From: Chara braunii
Lineage: Eukaryota; Streptophyta; Charophyceae; Charales; Characeae
Direction: 5' to 3'
Assembly: GCA_003427395.1 (NCBI GenBank)
Contig: BFEA01000525.1
Coordinates: 970,760 to 993,341 of the forward strand
Length of the DNA stretch: 22,582 bases
Below, in pieces: positions 18,558 through 22,582 of this stretch. The stretch's first letter is position 1. The number at the start of each line of letters is the position of its first letter. The translations under genes were made by a program, and so were the position numbers. The notes under the pieces are model-generated. The model was not told the origin of the DNA, ran no database searches, and saw nothing but the letters and a program-made list of their open reading frames with translations.

Positions 18558-19450
18558 CGACCTGCGGGACAGCTTCATCCGCGGCTACCAAGACGACCCC
18601 GAGTTTCGCGACAAGTATGCGAATTGTTCCTCTCCCAATCCGGCGCCATCGCACTATCAGATCCAAGAGGGATATTTACCCGTCCACTCGTGGGGGAAGG
18701 ATCTTCTTTGTGTGCCGCGAAATTCACACTTGCGACTGCGACTTCTGGGCGAGTTCCACGATGCTCCCGCCACTGGACATTTTGGAGTCAATCATACAAT
18801 TGGCCGACTCCGCGAGCGCTTTTGGTGGCCCGGTCTTCTCGACGATGTCACACGCTATTGCAAGTCATGCAAGGTTTGCCAACGTTGCAAATCCCGCAAT
18901 CATCATCTGTACGCGAGTTCCGATCATTACCTGTCCCCTTGCGTCGAAGGGAAGCGATTGCCATGCACATTATCGGGTCGTTCCTCAAGCACAAGACTGG
19001 TGTGGATGGGATTCTCACGGTGGTCGACCGACTCACAAAGTTTGCCATTTTCTTGCCTTGCCGCTATCATGCCAAGGCACCGAAGTTGGCCGAGGTTCTT
19101 TACGCAGGTTGGATTCAAACCAAGGGTTACCCCAAGGAAATCATCTGCGACTGCAACACTCGGTTCATGTCTGATTTTTGGTTGGCGCTCATCAAACGAT
19201 GGGGCTCATCTCTCAAGCTGATTCTGGCTCGCCAACCCCAAACCGATGGCTAAACGGAGAGGGCACATCAGGCCGCACAAGTTCTTCTTCGCACACTCAT
19301 CCGTCCTGACCGAAAGGATTGGGTTGAGCGGTTGCCGGATGTTGAGTTGGCACACAACTCGTCCATCCATCCGACTATCGGGATGTCGCCCTTTGAGTTC
19401 GAGCATGGCTCGCCTGTCAATTCTCCGTTGGACACGATTATCCCACGGGC
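18558..19450 (+). pseudogene. pol: Ty3/gypsy pol: integrase (plus element)
   Basis: The HHCC zinc-binding region is intact (LLGEFHDAPATGHFGVN, then CKSCKVCQRCK). At about 18905-18920 the frame shifts to the catalytic core (VDGILTVVDRLTKFAIFLPC, IICDCNTRFMSDFW, LARQPQTDG). Two kinds of damage hit catalysis. The first catalytic Asp is His in IAMHIIGSF (codon 18966-18968). A TAA at 19251-19253 cuts the core just before the Glu in TERAHQ. Further on, WVERLPDVELAHNSS and GMSPFEFEHG are readable in the same frame. Confidence 0.87.
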
Positions 19451-20110
19451 GGTGAGAGCGACGACCATCCTCTATTCATTCGTTGGATGCAAGAGCTTCT
19501 TGTCAAGGCACGCACCCAGATGTTGAAGACGCAGCAACATAAGCACCAACAGGCCAACCGCCAGCGTCTTCCTTGTCCGTTCTGCGCCAGCGACCTCGTA
19601 TGGGTTTCCGCCGCGAAATTCAGCCTCGAACAAGATATCTCTTGCAAGCTCCTTCCAAAATGGATGGGGGCCCTGGCCGATCGTGGAACCCACTGGGGAC
19701 GCCCCGAAGGACCTTCATTTGTCATTTAGGTGCCCGCCCACTTGCCCGTCAACCCGGTCTTTCACTGCTCCAAGTTGGCTCTTTACACGCCAGCGGAACA
19801 TGACGACTTTCCCGAGCGACGATCACAAGACCCACCCTCGATGGACGTTTTTCAAGAGGTTGGGGACATCATATCCCAGCGACGTTACGACGACAGGCCG
19901 ACTGAATTCTTGGTCCATTTCGCATACTGCACCCATCGAGCTGACCGTTGGTTGACCCGTGCGGAACTACAAGCAACAACTCCCGATGTTCTTGCACGCT
20001 ACGAACGCAAGTTGCAAGGCAAGCCGGCATCTTCGGCTCCACGTCGCACCCGCGTCCAGGTTCCACCTTCAGATCGTCAGCTTCGCCCTCAACCCGGCTT
20101 GACTTCATAA
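19451..20110 (+). pseudogene. pol: Ty3/gypsy pol: integrase tail and chromodomain-like C-terminus (plus element)
   Basis: The frame shifts at about 19455 to MQELLVKARTQMLKTQQ, VWVSAAKFSLEQD and KLLPKWMG. A short out-of-frame patch follows an extra G at about 19665. A TAG at 19727-19729 precedes VPAHLPVNPVFHCSKLALY. The last stretch, TEFLVHFAYCTHRADRWLTRAEL and DVLARYERKLQG, looks like a chromodomain (aromatic positions before the RADRWLT segment). The natural stop TAA at 20108-20110 overlaps the polypurine tract. The same tail architecture is seen in the minus-strand element, so both belong to chromovirus-like gypsy lineages. Confidence 0.8.
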
Positions 20111-20121
20111 GGAGGGGGGGG
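20109..20121 (+). promoter_or_regulatory. polypurine tract, plus-strand element
   Basis: AAGGAGGGGGGGG, 13 purines with no interruption, ends exactly at the TG of the 3' LTR and overlaps the pol stop codon. It is a strong plus-strand priming tract. Confidence 0.92.
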
Positions 20122-20528
20122 TGTTGCATGCTGCGCCTGCACACGGGCCCATTTGCAGGGGCCCAACGGCTGCTGAGGGGCCCCCGGCCGCATGCCATCC
20201 AGCACGCGCCCTGGAGGCCCACGGCGGCCCTCTAGGCCGCAGGCACCGGGTGAGGCAGCACTCACTCATTTGATTTATGAGGTGAGGCGCTGCCCTACTT
20301 TTGTCGGTTCATAAACCATTTCGGACTTGCAGTCCCCAAGGCACGGCCTTGGGCTGGGTGCACCAGACACAGGGCCGAAAGAGGCCCAGGCGCATTTTTA
20401 AGCCACGCTGCAGGGCCGAAACAGGCCCAGGCGCGTTTTGGCGCCATACTGCACCCAGCACGGTCTGGGCCCTGGTAGGAGCTTGACCTTGCCGACCGTT
20501 CTAGGCCACACAACGGTTCGCCCAGTAG

Positions 20529-20554
20529 GGCCCAGCGCACTATATAGCTGGGCC
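20529..20554 (+). promoter_or_regulatory. TATA box inside a perfect 8-bp inverted repeat, 3' LTR
   Basis: The arms are GGCCCAGC (20529-20536) and GCTGGGCC (20547-20554), and the 10-nt loop is GCACTATATA. Compared with the 5' LTR, one A-T pair has become G-C through changes on both arms (20535 and 20548 against 11524 and 11537). Confidence 0.8.
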
Positions 20555-20795
20555 TCCTGCTGGGCACAGGACAGTTCGGTCGCTCACTTCTTGAGCGACA
20601 CATTGCTGGATAGAGGCTGAACTATGTTGCGCTATTATAGCGCTGCGCTGCTGGACCAGGAAGGAGACGCACACGGGAGGAGAGAGAAGCGGAGGCTTAC
20701 CTGCAGCGGCGGACTTACCTGGCGCCATAGCTGGGGCTCCACGCGGTACCTGCACAGGGCGGCGACATAGTCAGCACGGCGGTAGCCGCCTGCAG

Positions 20796-20913
20796 GTGAG
20801 ATAGCGAGGAGGACGGCATCTTATTCTCCCTCCTCGTCCTCCATCTCATCTCTCTCTCTCCCTCTTCCTCCTTCCTCCTTCCTCTTCTCCATCTTCTTCT
20901 TCTTCTTCTTCAG
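20796..20913 (+). other. candidate intron in the 3' LTR (118 bp)
   Basis: This is the counterpart of 11785-11902: donor CAG|GTGAGA and acceptor TTCTTCTTCAG are both unchanged, with the same length, although the sequence between them has several differences. Confidence 0.4.
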
Positions 20914-21383
20914 ATACGAGAGTGAGAGAGGTTATCGGCAGAGGATATCGGCAGATGTTACGGTGGGCCTGTGGCCCAGGATCTGATCCGGCATTTCTGA
21001 GGCAGACATTGATTGGACATCGGCATGGGGCTATTTTGGACTTTGCTATTGCGATCTTGGACTTCTCCCTCGCCTCCATCTTCGTCCTTCCTCTCCCTCC
21101 ATCCCTCATCTATGGTACCTCCCCATGTGCGTTTACAAGAGGGACCTTTCTTCTTGGTGTGCGGTCCATCCTCCTCCTTTCACATATGGATGTATGATGG
21201 GATGTCGTGTCAGTCCAGGTCAGGTCAAGACTTACCTTGAAGTCTTCCGCTGCGCTATCGAGTGCCATTTCGTATGTATCAGGATGTACATTGCCTGTTG
21301 ATGTTGCACTAACATTGCATTGTCCTTTTCATCACATTGCGGATCCTTGGCTGCACCTACATTGCTCAACTGGGCTTGTATCA

Positions 21384-21388
21384 GCGGA
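21384..21388 (+). repeat. target-site duplication, right copy (GCGGA)
   Basis: It is identical to 11104-11108 and directly follows the CA end of the 3' LTR. Confidence 0.9.
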
Positions 21389-21720
21389 GCACCTGGGAAT
21401 ATTGGTGCACGAACGTACTACCCCACACAAGCTCTGAACGATACAAGTCGCTGAAAAACAGGGAGAGAATGTAGTTCTTCAGTCAAGCATTAATCTGTGT
21501 ATGCCCCTACTGCGGACGAGCAACGGTAAAATGTAGAAGTATGAGGTGTCAGATACTGGCTGAGATCAAAATTATGCAAAATGACAAAGAACTTGAAAGA
21601 AGACAAAAAAAACAATGGGGCCAGAGTGCTGGACGGAGTGCTGCGCAGAGGTGCTTCAAAAATTATTCTGGCGCCAGACAGTTGCACTTTCCCCTGAGCT
21701 CACAGTCTTCAGTCGTCATC
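21389..21720. other. unassigned stretch between two LTRs
   Basis: This is 332 bp with no recognisable gene. It is the continuation of the DNA that ended at 11103 before the plus-strand element inserted. A CTGGCGCCAGA-like dyad lies at about 21668-21677. Confidence 0.5.
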
Positions 21721-21769
21721 TGTTACATGCTGCGCCTGCAACAGGCTGCACGGGCCATTTTCAGGCCCG

Positions 21770-21957
21770 TGTCATTTTCAGCCTGAAAGCCTGAAAACGA
21801 GGGCCTACAGACCCCATGTTGTTTTCAGGCCAAAAGCCTGAAAACAAGCGCCTACAGGCCCCGTGTCAGTTTCAGCCTGAAAGCCTGAAAACAAGGGCCT
21901 ACAGGCCCTGTGTCAGTTTCAGCCTGGAAGCCTGAAAACAAGGGCCTACAGGCCCTA
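21770..21957 (+). repeat. four 47-bp tandem units in U3 of the third LTR
   Basis: The units are 21770-21816, 21817-21863, 21864-21910 and 21911-21957, all exactly 47 bp; a degenerate fifth follows to about 22000. Most units hold two dyads: TTTCAG-C-CTGAAA and GGGCCT-AC-AGGCCC. The second unit is the most diverged. Confidence 0.92.
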
Positions 21958-22175
21958 TGTCGTTTCAGGCTAAATCAGGGCCTTTCCGGCCCTGAGTATT
22001 TTCAGCCTGAAACTGAGGGCCATTTTCAGGCCCTCATCAGTTCGACCTGCCCTGAAACTCAGGCACCAGACCAGGGTTTGCTCAGGTCATTTTTGGCCTA
22101 TTTTCAATACAATTTGTTTGAGCTTCAACCCCAGGGTCTGGCACGTTTTGGCATTGGCAAGAGAAGCCTCCTGGA

Positions 22176-22203
22176 CGGGCCAGCACTATATAAGACTGGC
22201 CCG
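22176..22203 (+). promoter_or_regulatory. TATA box (TATATAAG) inside a perfect 8-bp inverted repeat, third LTR
   Basis: The arms CGGGCCAG (22176-22183) and CTGGCCCG (22196-22203) enclose a 12-nt loop, CACTATATAAGA. The arm sequence differs from both LTRs of the plus-strand element while length and pairing are the same. Confidence 0.8.
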
Positions 22204-22582
22204 CCCTGCAGGCTGCAGGTAGTTGGGAGGCCGCTCCTAGGTACTTCCCAGGCACTTCACGTGCAGGCAGGAGGCAGTCAGTAGTCTTCAGGATTCGGCA
22301 GCAGCACTCTGGAGGAGCGCTGCAGGAGTAGTAGTAGCGTAGCTGTAGTCTTCAGTGCTGGGCGCCATAGCTAGGATAGTACCAGAGAGAGAGCGAGATT
22401 GGGCGGAGGCCAGCGATACTTACCAGCAGCGCCGTTGCTCCAGCTTCGTCTTCGAGGTACCTGCAGCACAGCGCCATCTTCACAGGTTAGTACCTGGCAT
22501 ACGAGAGAGAGAGAGTTCTTCTTCTTCCTTTTCTCAGTCCACCATCTCCCTCTCACCCTCTCATTATCTGACTTCACTGCAT

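Larger units (their letters stand above)
11109..21383 (+). mobile_element. complete but inactive Ty3/gypsy LTR retrotransposon, 10,275 bp
   Basis: All structural landmarks are visible: TG...CA long terminal repeats (11109-12382 and 20122-21383), a primer-binding site three bases after the 5' LTR, gag then pol in the order PR-RT-RH-IN (hence Ty3/gypsy), a polypurine tract abutting the 3' LTR, and an identical 5-bp GCGGA duplication outside. My hand alignment of the two LTRs gives about 77 substitutions and four gaps (three of 1 bp, one of 9 bp), about 94% identity, so the insertion is not recent. gag is open throughout, while pol has many stops and frameshifts. The 2.2-kb leader between PBS and gag is unusually long. 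Confidence 0.95.
20122..21383 (+). repeat. 3' LTR of the plus-strand gypsy element (1262 bp)
   Basis: It matches the 5' LTR along its full length, at about 94% identity by hand. The 12-bp length difference comes from three 1-bp gaps and one 9-bp gap at about 21325. It retains the 41-bp unit pair (20370-20451), the TATA box TATATAG (20541-20547), the promoter inverted repeat, and both splice-like sites. It ends TGTATCA, followed by GCGGA. Confidence 0.95.
21721..22582 (+). mobile_element. third LTR, related but distinct family, truncated by the window end
   Basis: It starts TGTTACATGCTGCGCCTGCA, close to TGTTGCATGCTGCGCCTGCA of the plus-strand element's 3' LTR. The U3 then differs (47-bp tandem units) but the promoter module is alike: GCACGTTTTGGC, a TATA box TATATAAG (22187-22194) framed by an 8-bp inverted repeat, GGCGCCATAGCT downstream, GAGAGAGAG and pyrimidine tracts. 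It is either a solo LTR or the 5' LTR of an element continuing past 22582. No right end is visible, so the start is inferred from the shared terminus. Confidence 0.8.

Noticed and set aside
1-22582. CRISPR array, tRNA or rRNA genes, bacterial operon signals
   Set aside because: The tandem repeats found here are head-to-tail without regular unique spacers, and no cloverleaf or rRNA sequence was seen on either strand.

Overview
The window looks like repeat-rich nuclear DNA of a green-lineage eukaryote. It holds no bacterial-style operon, tRNA or rRNA, and no host gene that I can support. Nearly all recognisable coding capacity belongs to Ty3/gypsy LTR retrotransposons. The style of both polyproteins (charged coiled-coil Gag, CCHC knuckle, DSG protease, YLDD reverse transcriptase, HHCC/DDE integrase, chromodomain-like tail) reminds me of the multicopy gypsy polyproteins of the charophyte alga Chara braunii. 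That assignment is from memory and was not tested.

Layout. Positions 1-2900 are unassigned non-coding DNA with two inverted repeats (1282-1332 and 1572-1682), a 28-bp direct repeat and CA microsatellites. From about 2900 to 9252 lies a decayed gypsy element on the minus strand. In its own 5'-to-3' order it has a PBS-like site (about 9252), broken gag (9121-7201), protease (7084-6464), RT (6497-5451), RNase H plus integrase plus chromo-like tail (to the ancestral stop at 3493), a purine tract (3462-3455) and the start of a 3' LTR at 3454 with a TATA box at 2945-2938. I could not find its 5' LTR. Positions 9253-11103 are unassigned, with two minisatellites.

The best-defined object is a complete gypsy element on the plus strand, 11109-21383 (10,275 bp). 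It has a 5' LTR 11109-12382, PBS 12385-12397, an unusually long leader (12398-14605) with a GATT microsatellite, an intact 502-codon gag (14606-16114), a pol full of stops and frameshifts (16111-20110), polypurine tract 20109-20121, 3' LTR 20122-21383, and a perfect 5-bp target-site duplication GCGGA on both sides. The LTRs are about 94% identical by hand count. A short unique stretch (21389-21720) then leads into a third, related but distinct LTR (21721 to the window end) with four exact-length 47-bp tandem units.

The signals most worth following up are these. (1) In all three plus-strand LTRs the TATA box sits in the 10-12 nt loop of a perfect 8-bp GC-rich inverted repeat whose arm sequence differs while pairing is kept. 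(2) A candidate -1 frameshift cassette at the gag/pol junction: heptamer GGGAAAG in the correct register directly before the gag stop, pol in the -1 frame, and an 8-bp perfect hairpin 10 nt downstream. (3) A candidate 118-bp intron inside the LTR. (4) A 110-nt foldback at 1572-1682.
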